In this document: piece after piece, positions 20,620 through 28,701 of the stretch
How the letters are laid out: every line of letters starts with the position of its first letter
Position numbering within the stretch: position 1 is the first letter of the stretch
Source: Acinetobacter sp. ANC 4173
Lineage (GTDB): Bacteria; Pseudomonadota; Gammaproteobacteria; Pseudomonadales; Moraxellaceae
DNA length: 64,000 nt
Reading direction: 5' to 3'
NCBI RefSeq assembly: GCF_004331255.1
Contig: NZ_SJOF01000001.1
Span: 62,001-126,000 of the forward strand
Notes under the pieces: generated by a model
The model's database searches: none
Told to the model about the DNA's origin: nothing
The model's input: the letters and a program-made list of their open reading frames with translations, nothing else
Translations under genes and position numbers: made by a program

Positions 20620-21291
20620 ATGAATATTGCACAATTAGATCGCCGTGAACTCATTTTATTTGATTTGGATGGAACCTTGGTCGATTCAGCGACTGATTTA
20701 TATCGTGCGATGAATATGAGTCTTAATGTACTCCAACTCCCTTTGGTGACCGAGCAGCAAGTTCGCGTTTGGGTGGGTAAGGGCACATCTATCTTTTGCC
20801 ACAGTACGTTGCAATATCTCACGGGTGAGGTTGATCCTGCACAGCACCGACAACTGCTCGACACTTTTTTAAAAATTTACAATGCAGAGCCTTGTGTCGA
20901 AACACGTCCATTTCAAGGCATTCTGGAATTTCTAGAATGGGGCTTGCAACACAATAAAAAAATGGTGTGTGTCACCAATAAGCCTGAACAGCCTGCACGT
21001 ATGATTGTCGAAGTTTTGGGCATGTCTAAATACTTTGTCGATGTGATTGGTGGCGACCGTTTTGAAGAACGTAAGCCACATCCACGTCAACTGTTACACT
21101 GTGTTGAAGAATATCAATTTGAGAAATCTCAAACCTTAATGGTTGGTGATTCAAGTAATGATGTCGAGGCAGCACGGCGTGCGGGTATTGATTGTATTGT
21201 CGTAAGCTATGGTTATAATCATGGTGAAGATATACAGGATTGCCAGCCACAACAAGTGGTGGATGATTTAAGAGAATTAATCAAAACGTAA
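20620..21291 (+). CDS. gph: Phosphoglycolate phosphatase (HAD hydrolase)
   Basis: Removes phosphate from 2-phosphoglycolate, a by-product of DNA 3'-end repair. The 223-aa protein has the HAD motifs: FDLDGTLVDS near residue 14 with the nucleophile Asp, VTNKP with Thr, a conserved Lys (KPHP) and GDSSNDVEAARRAG. The start at 20620 (MNIAQLDRRE) is preferred because the 15 extra upstream codons fall inside the terminator hairpin. Its position before trpE resembles Pseudomonas. Closely related HAD phosphatases with other substrates cannot be excluded. Confidence 0.9.
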   Translation: MNIAQLDRRELILFDLDGTLVDSATDLYRAMNMSLNVLQLPLVTEQQVRVWVGKGTSIFCHSTLQYLTGEVDPAQHRQLLDTFLKIYNAEPCVETRPFQGILEFLEWGLQHNKKMVCVTNKPEQPARMIVEVLGMSKYFVDVIGGDRFEERKPHPRQLLHCVEEYQFEKSQTLMVGDSSNDVEAARRAGIDCIVVSYGYNHGEDIQDCQPQQVVDDLRELIKT

Positions 21292-21315
21292 TTTGTAGAT
21301 AAGGAATAATGACAC

Positions 21316-21357
21316 ATGAGTCGTTGTAAAGCTTTTCGATGGCGTCGCTCAGTCTGA
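21316..21357 (+). CDS. Possible 13-codon leader peptide upstream of trpE
   Basis: A short frame MSRCKAFRWRRSV with AAGGA about 10 nt upstream lies 48 bp before trpE. It contains one Trp codon and several Arg codons. A leader peptide for attenuation usually has tandem Trp codons and a downstream terminator hairpin; neither is clear here. A second short frame (MTHESL) overlaps its start. This is only a candidate. Confidence 0.22.
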   Translation: MSRCKAFRWRRSV

Positions 21358-21405
21358 TGTAACGAAAAATTGAATGGACCCCAATCGAAATTTAGAGAGA
21401 ACCTC

Positions 21406-22899
21406 ATGACGACTCAAGTGCAATACGAGCAATTAAAAGCACAAGGCTATAACCTAATTCCTGTTTATCGTCAGCGTTTGGCTGATACCGAAACTCCATT
21501 ATCTGTTTTTGCCCGTCTAAAGGGTCATCAGCAAGCCTACTTATTCGAGTCGGTTGAGGGGGGTGAAAACTGGGCGCGCTATTCGATTATTGGTTTGGGT
21601 GAATCGACCGTGTTTTCCTGTAATGCGGGTCAACTCACCATTAAACATGTCAATGGTTCACATGAAAAGCAAGCCTGTGCCGACCCATTCCAATACATTC
21701 GTGATTTTCTATCGCAATTTAAAGTGCCTACACAAGCAGATTTACCTGCTTTGCCAAACTTTACAGGCGGTTTAGTGGGTTATTTTGGCTATGATGCGGT
21801 GCGTTATATTGAACCACGCCTCAATAATGTGCCTGAAGCCGATCCAGTAGGCTTGCCAGATATCTGGATGATGCTGTCTAAAACTGTAATCGTGTTTGAT
21901 AACCTCAAAGACACCCTGTTTTTGATTGTGCATGCCGATGTGAATGATCCAGAAGCTTACTTTAAAGCGCAAACTCAGCTCGATATATTAGAAAGGTTGC
22001 TAGCAACCCCTGTTAGTTTGCAAGCGAAGAAACATACGGCACCGCATTTTGAATCATTGACGGGTAAAGACAAGTTTCTTGAATCGATTGAGACGGTGAA
22101 AGAATACATTCGTGCAGGGGATGTGATGCAGGTGGTGCCTGGACATCGCATGGTCTCTGATTTTGATGGTGAGGCTTTACAGGTCTATCGTGCTTTACGT
22201 CACTTGAATCCATCGCCCTATTTGTTCTTGGTACAAGGACGGACATTAGAAGATCAGAAGCCGTTCCATATTGTCGGTTCTTCACCTGAAATCTTGTCTC
22301 GTTTAGAAAATGGCATTGCCACGGTTCGTCCTTTGGCAGGCACACGTCCTCGCGGTAAAACCAAAGAAGAAGATTTAGCCTTAGAAAAAGATCTACTTTC
22401 AGATGAAAAAGAAATTGCAGAGCATTTAATGCTGATTGATTTGGGACGTAATGATGTCGGTCGTGTCTCTAAAATTGGCAAAGTACAAGTGACTGATCAA
22501 ATGGTGATCGAACGTTATTCGCATGTGATGCATATTGTCTCTAATGTGCAAGGTGAAGTTCGTGATGATGTGGATGCTTTGGATGTTTTTAAAGCAACTT
22601 TTCCAGCAGGGACTTTATCTGGCGCACCCAAAATCCGCGCTATGGAAATTATTGATGAGGTAGAGCCGGTAAAACGTGGTGTTTTTGGTGGTGCTGTTGG
22701 TTATTTAGGCTGGCATGGCGAAATGGACATGTCGATTGCGATTCGAACCTGTGTTATTCGTGAAAATAAGGTCTTTGTTCAGGCGGGTGCCGGTCTTGTT
22801 GTGGACTCAAATCCTGAATCTGAGTGGAATGAAACCCAAATAAAAGCTCGCGCAGTGATCAAAGCGGTTGAATTATCATCAAATGGATTGATTTTATGA
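21406..22899 (+). CDS. trpE: Anthranilate synthase component I
   Basis: Makes anthranilate from chorismate, the first step of tryptophan biosynthesis, with the glutaminase TrpG encoded elsewhere. I start it at the ATG at 21406 (MTTQVQYEQL), behind GAGAG; an ATG 36 bp upstream lacks a site. The 497-aa protein has the chorismate-binding core: VGSSPEIL, RPLAGTRPRG, LIDLGRNDVGRVS, PAGTLSGAPKIRAME and GAVGYLG. No trpG follows, matching the separate trpGDC operon of Acinetobacter. Regulation is not clear; a weak leader-peptide candidate lies upstream. Confidence 0.97.
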   Translation: MTTQVQYEQLKAQGYNLIPVYRQRLADTETPLSVFARLKGHQQAYLFESVEGGENWARYSIIGLGESTVFSCNAGQLTIKHVNGSHEKQACADPFQYIRDFLSQFKVPTQADLPALPNFTGGLVGYFGYDAVRYIEPRLNNVPEADPVGLPDIWMMLSKTVIVFDNLKDTLFLIVHADVNDPEAYFKAQTQLDILERLLATPVSLQAKKHTAPHFESLTGKDKFLESIETVKEYIRAGDVMQVVPGHRMVSDFDGEALQVYRALRHLNPSPYLFLVQGRTLEDQKPFHIVGSSPEILSRLENGIATVRPLAGTRPRGKTKEEDLALEKDLLSDEKEIAEHLMLIDLGRNDVGRVSKIGKVQVTDQMVIERYSHVMHIVSNVQGEVRDDVDALDVFKATFPAGTLSGAPKIRAMEIIDEVEPVKRGVFGGAVGYLGWHGEMDMSIAIRTCVIRENKVFVQAGAGLVVDSNPESEWNETQIKARAVIKAVELSSNGLIL

Positions 22900-22928
22900 G
22901 TTTTTAACGTTTTTTTTGAAAAAAACAC

Positions 22929-22956
22929 TTGCAAGGATTCTAAGTTTTGCTAAACT
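22929..22956 (+). promoter_or_regulatory. Promoter of the tRNA-tufB cluster
   Basis: TTGCAA at 22929-22934, a 16-bp spacer and TAAACT at 22951-22956 lie about 43 bp before the first tRNA. The surrounding A/T tracts would favour strong expression. No other promoter-like match is evident before the cluster. Confidence 0.55.
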
Positions 22957-22998
22957 GCACACCGTTCCGATACGAAACGTACGAAACACTAAGAAAGA

Positions 22999-23074
<76 letters not shown>

Positions 23075-23128
23075 TCTTAAGGGTGTGTAGTTATGAAGTG
23101 AAGAACAACACTGAAATAAGTGTGAAAT

Positions 23129-23212
23129 GGTGAGGTTCCCGAGCGGTCAAAGGGGGCGGACTGTAACTCCGCTACGAAAGTTTCGAAGGTTCGAATCCTT
23201 CCCTCACCACCA
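23129..23212 (+). tRNA. tRNA-Tyr (GTA)
   Basis: An 84-nt class II tRNA with long variable arm, acceptor GGTGAGG/CCTCACC, anticodon GTA in CTGTAAC and encoded CCA. Lies 54 bp after tRNA-Thr. Confidence 0.98.
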
Positions 23213-23248
23213 TTAACTTCGATTGAAGTGGTTAATTACCAACATTAA

Positions 23249-23324
23249 GCGGGAGTAGCTCAGTTGGTAGAGCGGTAGCCTTCCAAGCTACATGTCGCGA
23301 GTTCGACCCTCGTCTCCCGCTCCA
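23249..23324 (+). tRNA. tRNA-Gly (TCC)
   Basis: A 76-nt cloverleaf, acceptor GCGGGAG/CTCCCGC, anticodon TCC in CTTCCAA, T-arm GTTCGACCC and encoded CCA. Confidence 0.98.
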
Positions 23325-23336
23325 TCGAAGATGATT

Positions 23337-23411
<75 letters not shown>

Positions 23412-23444
23412 GATACAGTTTAGTAGATATTCTACAAAGATTTT

Positions 23445-23495
23445 AAAAAGCAGGCTTATTAGTCTGCTTTTCAAGTATTGGGTGTCTGCTTTTTT
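23445..23495 (+). promoter_or_regulatory. Two mutually exclusive hairpins upstream of tufB
   Basis: AAAAAGCAGGC (23445-23455) can pair with GTCTGCTTTT (23462-23471) or with GTCTGCTTTTTT (23484-23495). The first gives a compact hairpin with a 6-nt loop; the second a larger one ending in a run of T. One excludes the other. The element lies between the last tRNA and tufB and may act in transcript processing or attenuation. Inferred from pairing only. Confidence 0.4.
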
Positions 23496-23558
23496 AGGCG
23501 ATATGTCGATGCTGAGCATTTCTCAGAATTGTGTTCGACGTAAACGAGGAATATAAAC

Positions 23559-24749
23559 ATGGCTAAGGCTAAGTTTGAACGTAATAAGCCACACGTAAAC
23601 GTGGGCACAATCGGTCACGTTGACCATGGTAAAACTACTTTAACTGCTGCGATTGCAACTATTTGTGCAAAAACTTACGGCGGTGAAGCGAAAGATTACT
23701 CACAAATCGACTCTGCTCCTGAAGAAAAAGCACGTGGTATTACAATTAATACTTCACACGTAGAATACGATTCTCCAATCCGTCACTACGCTCACGTAGA
23801 CTGCCCGGGCCACGCCGATTATGTTAAAAACATGATTACTGGTGCTGCTCAGATGGATGGCGCGATCCTTGTGTGTGCTGCGACTGACGGTCCAATGCCA
23901 CAAACTCGTGAACACATCCTTCTTTCACGTCAGGTTGGTGTACCTTACATCATCGTATTCTTAAACAAATGCGACCTTGTTGACGACGAAGAATTACTTG
24001 AATTAGTAGAAATGGAAGTTCGTGAACTTCTTTCTACTTATGACTTCCCAGGTGATGACACTCCAGTTATCCGTGGTTCTGCTCTTGCTGCGCTTAATGG
24101 CGATGCTGGTCAGTACGGTGAGTCTTCAGTTCTTGCTCTTGTTGAAGCGCTTGACTCTTATATTCCAGAACCAGAACGTGCTATCGATAAAGCATTCTTA
24201 ATGCCAATCGAAGACGTATTCTCTATTTCTGGCCGTGGTACAGTAGTAACTGGTCGTGTAGAAGCTGGTATCGTGAAAGTAGGCGAATCAGTTGAAATCG
24301 TTGGTATCCGTGATACTCAAACAACTACAGTTACTGGCGTTGAAATGTTCCGTAAACTTCTTGACGAAGGTCGTGCGGGCGAGAACTGTGGTGTTCTTCT
24401 TCGTGGTACTAAGCGTGAAGACGTACAACGTGGTCAAGTACTTGCTAAACCAGGTACAATCAAGCCACACACTAAATTCGACGCAGAAGTATACGTACTT
24501 TCTAAAGAAGAAGGTGGTCGTCATACTCCATTCCTTAACGGTTACCGTCCACAATTCTATTTCCGTACGACTGACGTAACTGGTGCAATCCAATTACAAG
24601 AAGGCGTTGAAATGGTAATGCCTGGTGACAACGTTGAAATGTCAGTAGAATTAATCCACCCAATCGCAATGGACCCAGGTCTACGTTTTGCGATCCGTGA
24701 AGGTGGTCGTACAGTAGGTGCTGGTGTTGTTGCGAAAGTAACTGCATAA
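23559..24749 (+). CDS. tufB: Elongation factor Tu
   Basis: GTPase that delivers aminoacyl-tRNA to the ribosome. The 396-aa protein has the P-loop GHVDHGKT (residues 19-26), switch II DCPGH (about 81-85), NKCD (about 136-139) and SAL (about 174). A GAGGAA site precedes the ATG. Codon use is strongly biased toward abundant tRNAs, as expected for a highly expressed gene. The tRNA cluster in front and tRNA-Trp-secE-nusG behind give the E. coli tufB arrangement. A second tuf gene would be expected elsewhere in the genome. Confidence 0.99.
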   Translation: MAKAKFERNKPHVNVGTIGHVDHGKTTLTAAIATICAKTYGGEAKDYSQIDSAPEEKARGITINTSHVEYDSPIRHYAHVDCPGHADYVKNMITGAAQMDGAILVCAATDGPMPQTREHILLSRQVGVPYIIVFLNKCDLVDDEELLELVEMEVRELLSTYDFPGDDTPVIRGSALAALNGDAGQYGESSVLALVEALDSYIPEPERAIDKAFLMPIEDVFSISGRGTVVTGRVEAGIVKVGESVEIVGIRDTQTTTVTGVEMFRKLLDEGRAGENCGVLLRGTKREDVQRGQVLAKPGTIKPHTKFDAEVYVLSKEEGGRHTPFLNGYRPQFYFRTTDVTGAIQLQEGVEMVMPGDNVEMSVELIHPIAMDPGLRFAIREGGRTVGAGVVAKVTA

Positions 24750-24765
24750 TAGGTACATAAGTTTT

Positions 24766-24791
24766 AAGTCGAGAATTTCGATTCTCGACTT
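24766..24791 (+). other. Perfect UUCG hairpin between tufB and tRNA-Trp
   Basis: AAGTCGAGAAT, loop TTCG, ATTCTCGACTT: an 11-bp perfect stem capped by the very stable UUCG tetraloop. No T-run follows, so it is more likely an mRNA-protecting or processing structure than a terminator. It ends 7 bp before tRNA-Trp. Confidence 0.65.
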
Positions 24792-24798
24792 ACACTGC

Positions 24799-24874
24799 AG
24801 GCTAGTAGTTCAATTGGTAGAGCGTCGGTCTCCAAAACCGAATGTTGGGGGTTCGAGTCCCTCCTGGCCTGCCA
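24799..24874 (+). tRNA. tRNA-Trp (CCA)
   Basis: A 76-nt cloverleaf, acceptor AGGCTAG/CTGGCCT with one G-T pair, anticodon CCA in CTCCAAA, T-arm GTTCGAGTC and encoded CCA. It lies between tufB and secE, as in many gammaproteobacteria. Confidence 0.98.
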
Positions 24875-24892
24875 CTTTTTTAGTAAAAGAGC

Positions 24893-24920
24893 TTGATGCT
24901 GGCTAAACTGGTCATATAAT
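24893..24920 (+). promoter_or_regulatory. Promoter of secE-nusG
   Basis: TTGATG at 24893-24898, a 16-bp spacer and a perfect TATAAT at 24915-24920, about 30 bp before the secE ATG. Confidence 0.68.
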
Positions 24921-24949
24921 AAATCGCGAATTCTACGACGAGTAAAAAA

Positions 24950-25390
24950 ATGTCGAATGATAAATCGCGTGACGCATTAAGCGACGCGCCAATCCCTCAA
25001 AGAAATAATTCTGCTGAAGTTGTTAATTCTGGCTCACCATTAGATGTTGTGCTGTGGATTATTGCATTGATTTTAATCATTGGTGCAACCATGGTAAATC
25101 AGCATTTGCCAGCATATTGGGCACCAGCAAATAATATTTGGGTGCGTGTTGGTGTAATTTTGTCTTGTATCGTTGTGGCTTTGGGTTTATTATACGCCAC
25201 CCATCAAGGCAAAGGCTTTGTTCGTTTGCTAAAAGATGCGCGTATTGAATTGCGTCGTGTCACATGGCCAACCAAGCAAGAGACGGTCACTACGTCGTGG
25301 CAAGTACTTGCAGTAGTCGTTGTAGCATCCATTTTATTATGGTGTTTTGACTATATTTTAGGCTGGTTAATGAAGTTTATTATCGGGTAA
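24950..25390 (+). CDS. secE: Preprotein translocase subunit SecE
   Basis: Essential clamp of the SecYEG channel in the inner membrane. The 146-aa protein has three predicted membrane helices (about residues 28-46, 63-84 and 118-140), as in E. coli SecE, and the conserved cytoplasmic amphipathic segment ARIELRRVTWPTKQET before the last one. The N-terminal tail is hydrophilic. nusG follows after 7 bp in the same operon. Confidence 0.96.
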   Translation: MSNDKSRDALSDAPIPQRNNSAEVVNSGSPLDVVLWIIALILIIGATMVNQHLPAYWAPANNIWVRVGVILSCIVVALGLLYATHQGKGFVRLLKDARIELRRVTWPTKQETVTTSWQVLAVVVVASILLWCFDYILGWLMKFIIG

Positions 25391-25397
25391 GAGAGCT

Positions 25398-25931
25398 ATG
25401 AAACGTTGGTACATTATTCATGCCTATTCAGGTTATGAAAAACAAGTGATGCGTTCACTTAATGATCGAATCCAGCGTAGCGCTGTAGCCGATAGCTTTG
25501 GTGAAGTCCTTGTTCCTACCGAAGAAGTGGTAGAAATGAAGGATGGTAAAAAACGTAAGTCTGAGCGTAAATTCTTTCCTGGCTATGTATTGGTCGAAAT
25601 GGAAATGAATGATGAAACTTGGCATATCGTAAAAGAGTGCCCTAAAGTTTTAGGTTTTATCGGTGGTACGGCAGAAAAACCTGCACCAATTACGCAAAAA
25701 GAAGCAGATGCGATTCTTGCTCGTGTACGCAATACTGGTGAAGCACCTCGTCCGAAGACGATGTTTGAACCAGGCGAAGAATTACTCGTAATTGATGGTC
25801 CATTCACCGACTTTAAAGGCGTGGTGGAAGAAGTTCTTTACGATAAGTCACGTTTGACGTTGACGATTAATGTATTTAATCGACCAACTCAAGTTGAATT
25901 GGAATTTCGTCAAGTCGAAAAAACAATTTAA
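25398..25931 (+). CDS. nusG: Transcription termination/antitermination factor NusG
   Basis: Binds RNA polymerase, supports processive elongation and couples it to Rho and the ribosome. The 177-aa protein has the NGN domain (WYIIHAYSGYEKQV at the start; FFPGYVLVEMEM near residues 58-69) and a C-terminal KOW domain (GPFTDFKGVVEEV, about 132-144). Its length matches the family. A hairpin follows, then rplK. Confidence 0.98.
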   Translation: MKRWYIIHAYSGYEKQVMRSLNDRIQRSAVADSFGEVLVPTEEVVEMKDGKKRKSERKFFPGYVLVEMEMNDETWHIVKECPKVLGFIGGTAEKPAPITQKEADAILARVRNTGEAPRPKTMFEPGEELLVIDGPFTDFKGVVEEVLYDKSRLTLTINVFNRPTQVELEFRQVEKTI

Positions 25932-25949
25932 TCTGAATTGGTTAAAAAC

Positions 25950-25970
25950 GCCCGATTTATTCAATCGGGC
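25950..25970 (+). terminator. Hairpin after nusG, possible weak terminator
   Basis: Stem GCCCGATT/AATCGGGC with a 5-nt loop, followed by the T/G-rich ATTGTTGTTG rather than a clean T-run. It may only partly terminate and let transcription pass into rplK. Confidence 0.5.
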
Positions 25971-26047
25971 ATTGTTGTTGTGGTGGTTATCACTACATGA
26001 AATATTGGGGAGCTGTAAAAGGCGTTTGTACCCAGAGGTAATTTGAA

Positions 26048-26476
26048 ATGGCTAAGAAGATTGACGGCTATATCAAGCTGCAAGTTCCAGCTGGTAAAGC
26101 GAATCCATCTCCACCGATTGGTCCTGCATTAGGTCAACGTGGTGTTAACATCATGGCATTCTGTAAAGAATTCAATGCTGCAACACAAAAACTTGAAGTT
26201 GGTTTGCCAATTCCAGTCGTGATCACTGTGTACAACGATAAGTCGTTCACATTCATCATGAAAACTCCACCTGCATCTATTCTTCTTAAGAAAGCTGCTG
26301 GTATTCAAAAGGGTTCATCTGTACCTAACAAAACTAAAGTTGGTAAGTTGACTCGTGCTCAATTGGAAGAAATCGCGACTACTAAAGAACCAGATTTAAC
26401 TGGTGCTGATTTAGACGCACGTGTTCGTACCATCGCTGGTTCTGCACGTTCTATGGGCTTGGAAGTGGAGCTATAA
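26048..26476 (+). CDS. rplK: 50S ribosomal protein L11
   Basis: Forms the GTPase-associated centre with 23S rRNA. The 142-aa protein has the L11 signature near residues 126-140 and the conserved N-terminal proline-rich [25 protein letters not shown] precedes the start. The 116-bp leader, which includes GGGGAGCTG and AAAGGCG, is where L1 autoregulation would act in the L11-L1 operon; I cannot verify the site by eye. rplA starts 3 bp after its stop. Confidence 0.99.
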   Translation: MAKKIDGYIKLQVPAGKANPSPPIGPALGQRGVNIMAFCKEFNAATQKLEVGLPIPVVITVYNDKSFTFIMKTPPASILLKKAAGIQKGSSVPNKTKVGKLTRAQLEEIATTKEPDLTGADLDARVRTIAGSARSMGLEVEL

Positions 26477-26479
26477 GAC

Positions 26480-27175
26480 ATGGCAAAGTTAACTAAACGT
26501 CAAAAAGCCATTGCTGCTGCTATTGAAGCAAACAAAGTTTACACTTTAGAAGAAGCAGTCGCTGTTCTTGCTGGTCTTCCTGCTGCGAAATTCAAAGAAT
26601 CTTTGGATGTTGCGGTAAACCTAGGTGTTGACCCTCGTAAATCTGACCAAGTTGTTCGTGGCGCGACTACACTTCCTGCAGGTACTGGTAAAACTGTACG
26701 TGTTGCTGTGTTTGCTCAAGGCGCTGCTGCTGAAGCTGCTAAAGCTGAAGGCGCGGACATCGTTGGCTTTGATGACTTGGCTGAAAGCATTCAACAAGGT
26801 AACCTTGACTTTGATGTAGTTATTGCTGCTCCAGATGCAATGCGCGTTGTAGGTAAGTTAGGTACAATCCTTGGTCCACGTGGTTTGATGCCAAACCCGA
26901 AAGTGGGAACTGTAACTCCAGACGTTGCTGGTGCAGTTAAAAATGCTAAAGCTGGTCAAGCACGTTACCGTGTAGACAAAGCGGGTATTATCCATGCTGC
27001 GATCGGTCAAGTAGACTTCTCTGCTGAAGCTGTTCGTCAAAACGTTGAAACTTTGATTGCAGACTTGAAAAAGTTAAAGCCTGCAACTTCTAAAGGCGTA
27101 TACATCAAAAAGATCACTTTGAGCTCAACTATGGGTCCTGGTCTTGTTGTTGATGTAAACAACGTTTCTAACTAA
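26480..27175 (+). CDS. rplA: 50S ribosomal protein L1
   Basis: Binds 23S rRNA at the E-site stalk and represses its own operon by binding the mRNA leader. The 231-aa protein has [16 protein letters not shown] near residues 129-144, the L1 signature. It is 3 bp downstream of rplK. About 300 bp of leader then separates it from rplJ. Confidence 0.99.
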   Translation: MAKLTKRQKAIAAAIEANKVYTLEEAVAVLAGLPAAKFKESLDVAVNLGVDPRKSDQVVRGATTLPAGTGKTVRVAVFAQGAAAEAAKAEGADIVGFDDLAESIQQGNLDFDVVIAAPDAMRVVGKLGTILGPRGLMPNPKVGTVTPDVAGAVKNAKAGQARYRVDKAGIIHAAIGQVDFSAEAVRQNVETLIADLKKLKPATSKGVYIKKITLSSTMGPGLVVDVNNVSN

Positions 27176-27474
27176 GTTTTTACTTAGACAGAATTTTAAA
27201 GCCCTGAGTAATTTTTGAAGCACTGCTTCAAAAATTACGCAAGAAACGCTCAGTCTCTTGCGGAACTTAGGCAAACTTTGAATTGATAAATTTAATTTAT
27301 CAGCGTCAAAGACCTCAGGCGAGAGTGATTTCGATTGCTTTCTTAATTTTCCAGCCTGAGTAGACGCGGTGGTGTGATTTGTTCATCCTCCGCGTGTAAG
27401 TTCAGTGATGAACTTGCGAATTGGGAGTGTATCTGTGTATTCGGGTACATAAATCACCGTTAGGAGGTTTTACA
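27176..27474 (+). promoter_or_regulatory. rplJ (L10) leader region
   Basis: This 299-bp gap has no gene. It starts with a perfect 14-bp hairpin GTAATTTTTGAAGC/GCTTCAAAAATTAC (27208-27238, 3-nt loop), followed by further paired segments such as AAGTTC...GAACTT near 27398-27415. In bacteria the L10-L12 complex binds a leader of this kind upstream of rplJ to repress translation. The exact binding fold cannot be assigned by eye. An internal promoter may also lie here. Confidence 0.6.
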
Positions 27475-27981
27475 ATGGCTCTTCTTATCGAAGGCAAAAA
27501 ACAGATCGTTGCTGAAGTAACTGAAGTTGCTTCTACTGCGTTTGCTGCTGTTGTTGCTGACTACCAAGGTTTAACTGTTGAGCAATTAACTGCTCTTCGT
27601 GTTGAAGCTCGTAAGTTGGGTGTTGCTACACGTGTTGTACGTAATACTTTGGCTAAACGCGCTCTTCAAGATACTCCTTTTAATATCTTGAACGACAACC
27701 TTGTTGGCCCAACAATTTTAGCTTTCTCAACTTCTGCAGATGATATGGGTGCTGCGGCACGCTTATTCGAAGAATTTGCGAAAACTAACAAAGCATTTGA
27801 ACTTAAAGCTGCTGCATTTGAAGGCAAACTTTATCAAGGCGCAGAAGTTAGCGTTATCGCGAATCTTCCAAACCAAGAGAAAGCGCTTACTATGCTTGCA
27901 AGCGTTCTTCAGGCTCCTATTTCGAAATTGGGTCGCTTACTTACAGCGCTTCAAGAGAAAAACGAGTCAGAAGCTGCATAA
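27475..27981 (+). CDS. rplJ: 50S ribosomal protein L10
   Basis: Forms the base of the L12 stalk. The start is the ATG at 27475 with a strong GGAGG site; an in-frame start 54 bp upstream is rejected. The 168-aa protein has KKQIVAEVTEVA and the RNA-binding core RVVRNTLAKRAL near residues 49-60, and a helical C-terminus that would bind L12 dimers. rplL follows after 48 bp. Confidence 0.99.
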   Translation: MALLIEGKKQIVAEVTEVASTAFAAVVADYQGLTVEQLTALRVEARKLGVATRVVRNTLAKRALQDTPFNILNDNLVGPTILAFSTSADDMGAAARLFEEFAKTNKAFELKAAAFEGKLYQGAEVSVIANLPNQEKALTMLASVLQAPISKLGRLLTALQEKNESEAA

Positions 27982-28029
27982 GCTCAAACTTAAACACACA
28001 TCATTCAATACCCATTTGGAATTAATCTC

Positions 28030-28395
28030 ATGGCTTTAACAAACGAAGAAATCCTAAACGCAGTTGCTGAAAAAACTGTTCTTGAACTTGTAGAACTTAT
28101 TTCTGCTTTTGAAGAAAAATTCAACGTATCTGCTGCTGCTGTAGCTGTAGCTGCTGGTCCTGCTGCTGCTGCTGTTGAAGAGCAATCAGAATTCAACGTT
28201 GAGTTGACTTCTTTCGGCGCGAACAAAGTAGCGGTAATTAAAGCAGTTCGTGAAATCACTGGTCTTGGCTTGAAAGAAGCTAAAGATTTAGTTGAAGGCG
28301 CTCCTTCAGTTCTTAAAGAAGCAGTTTCTAAAGAAGAAGCTGAAGAACTTAAGAAAAAACTTGAAGAAACTGGTGCTACTATTACTATTAAGTAA
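28030..28395 (+). CDS. rplL: 50S ribosomal protein L7/L12
   Basis: Multi-copy stalk protein that recruits translation GTPases. The 121-aa protein has the N-terminal dimer helices, an Ala/Val-rich hinge (residues about 35-50) and a C-terminal domain with [24 protein letters not shown] split around residues 66-89. A row of hairpins, including a terminator, separates it from rpoB. Confidence 0.99.
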   Translation: MALTNEEILNAVAEKTVLELVELISAFEEKFNVSAAAVAVAAGPAAAAVEEQSEFNVELTSFGANKVAVIKAVREITGLGLKEAKDLVEGAPSVLKEAVSKEEAEELKKKLEETGATITIK

Positions 28396-28403
28396 TGTTA
28401 CCA

Positions 28404-28429
28404 GGGGGAGAAATATTAATTTCACCCCC
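28404..28429 (+). other. G5/C5 hairpin directly after rplL
   Basis: GGGGG-A-GAAAT and ATTTC-A-CCCCC form a stem with one A-A mismatch and a 4-nt loop, 8 bp after the rplL stop. It may protect the rplL mRNA or be an RNase III site. Function inferred. Confidence 0.5.
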
Positions 28430-28436
28430 ACAAATT

Positions 28437-28467
28437 GGCTGATGGCTCTTGGGTCATCAGCCTTTTT
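28437..28467 (+). terminator. Attenuating terminator between rplL and rpoB
   Basis: Stem GGCTGATG/CATCAGCC with a 10-nt loop and five T. In E. coli a partial terminator at this position lowers rpoBC relative to rplJL; position and structure agree here. Confidence 0.75.
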
Positions 28468-28542
28468 GCGTTACAATAATCGGCTCGACTTCAATTTGAT
28501 TGGTTTAAAAACCATCAAATTTAAACAATAAAGACAAATTTT

Positions 28543-28680
28543 AAACGCTTACCAATATTTTTCCATTCAAAAAATATTGTTAAGCGTTTTAATACCACTA
28601 AAAATTGCAGCATTTGTAAACAGTGGTGGCCATATCGGCCTGCGTAATTCCTTCTAAACCCGTTCTGCAGGCGGGTTTAG
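28543..28680 (+). repeat. Two further inverted repeats in the rpoB leader
   Basis: First, AAACGCTTA-C-CAATATTTTT pairs with AAAAATATTG-T-TAAGCGTTT (28543-28588) with one mismatch. Second, CTAAACCCG/CGGGTTTAG (28654-28680) with a 9-nt loop ends just before the GAGGA site of rpoB. They could be RNase III processing sites, or a control point for rpoB translation. Confidence 0.55.
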
Positions 28681-28701
28681 TTTACTTTCCGAGGACTCCA
28701 G

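Noticed and set aside
27421..27474. Upstream extension of L10 starting at 27421
   Set aside because: The strong GGAGG and the family N-terminus both point to the ATG at 27475.
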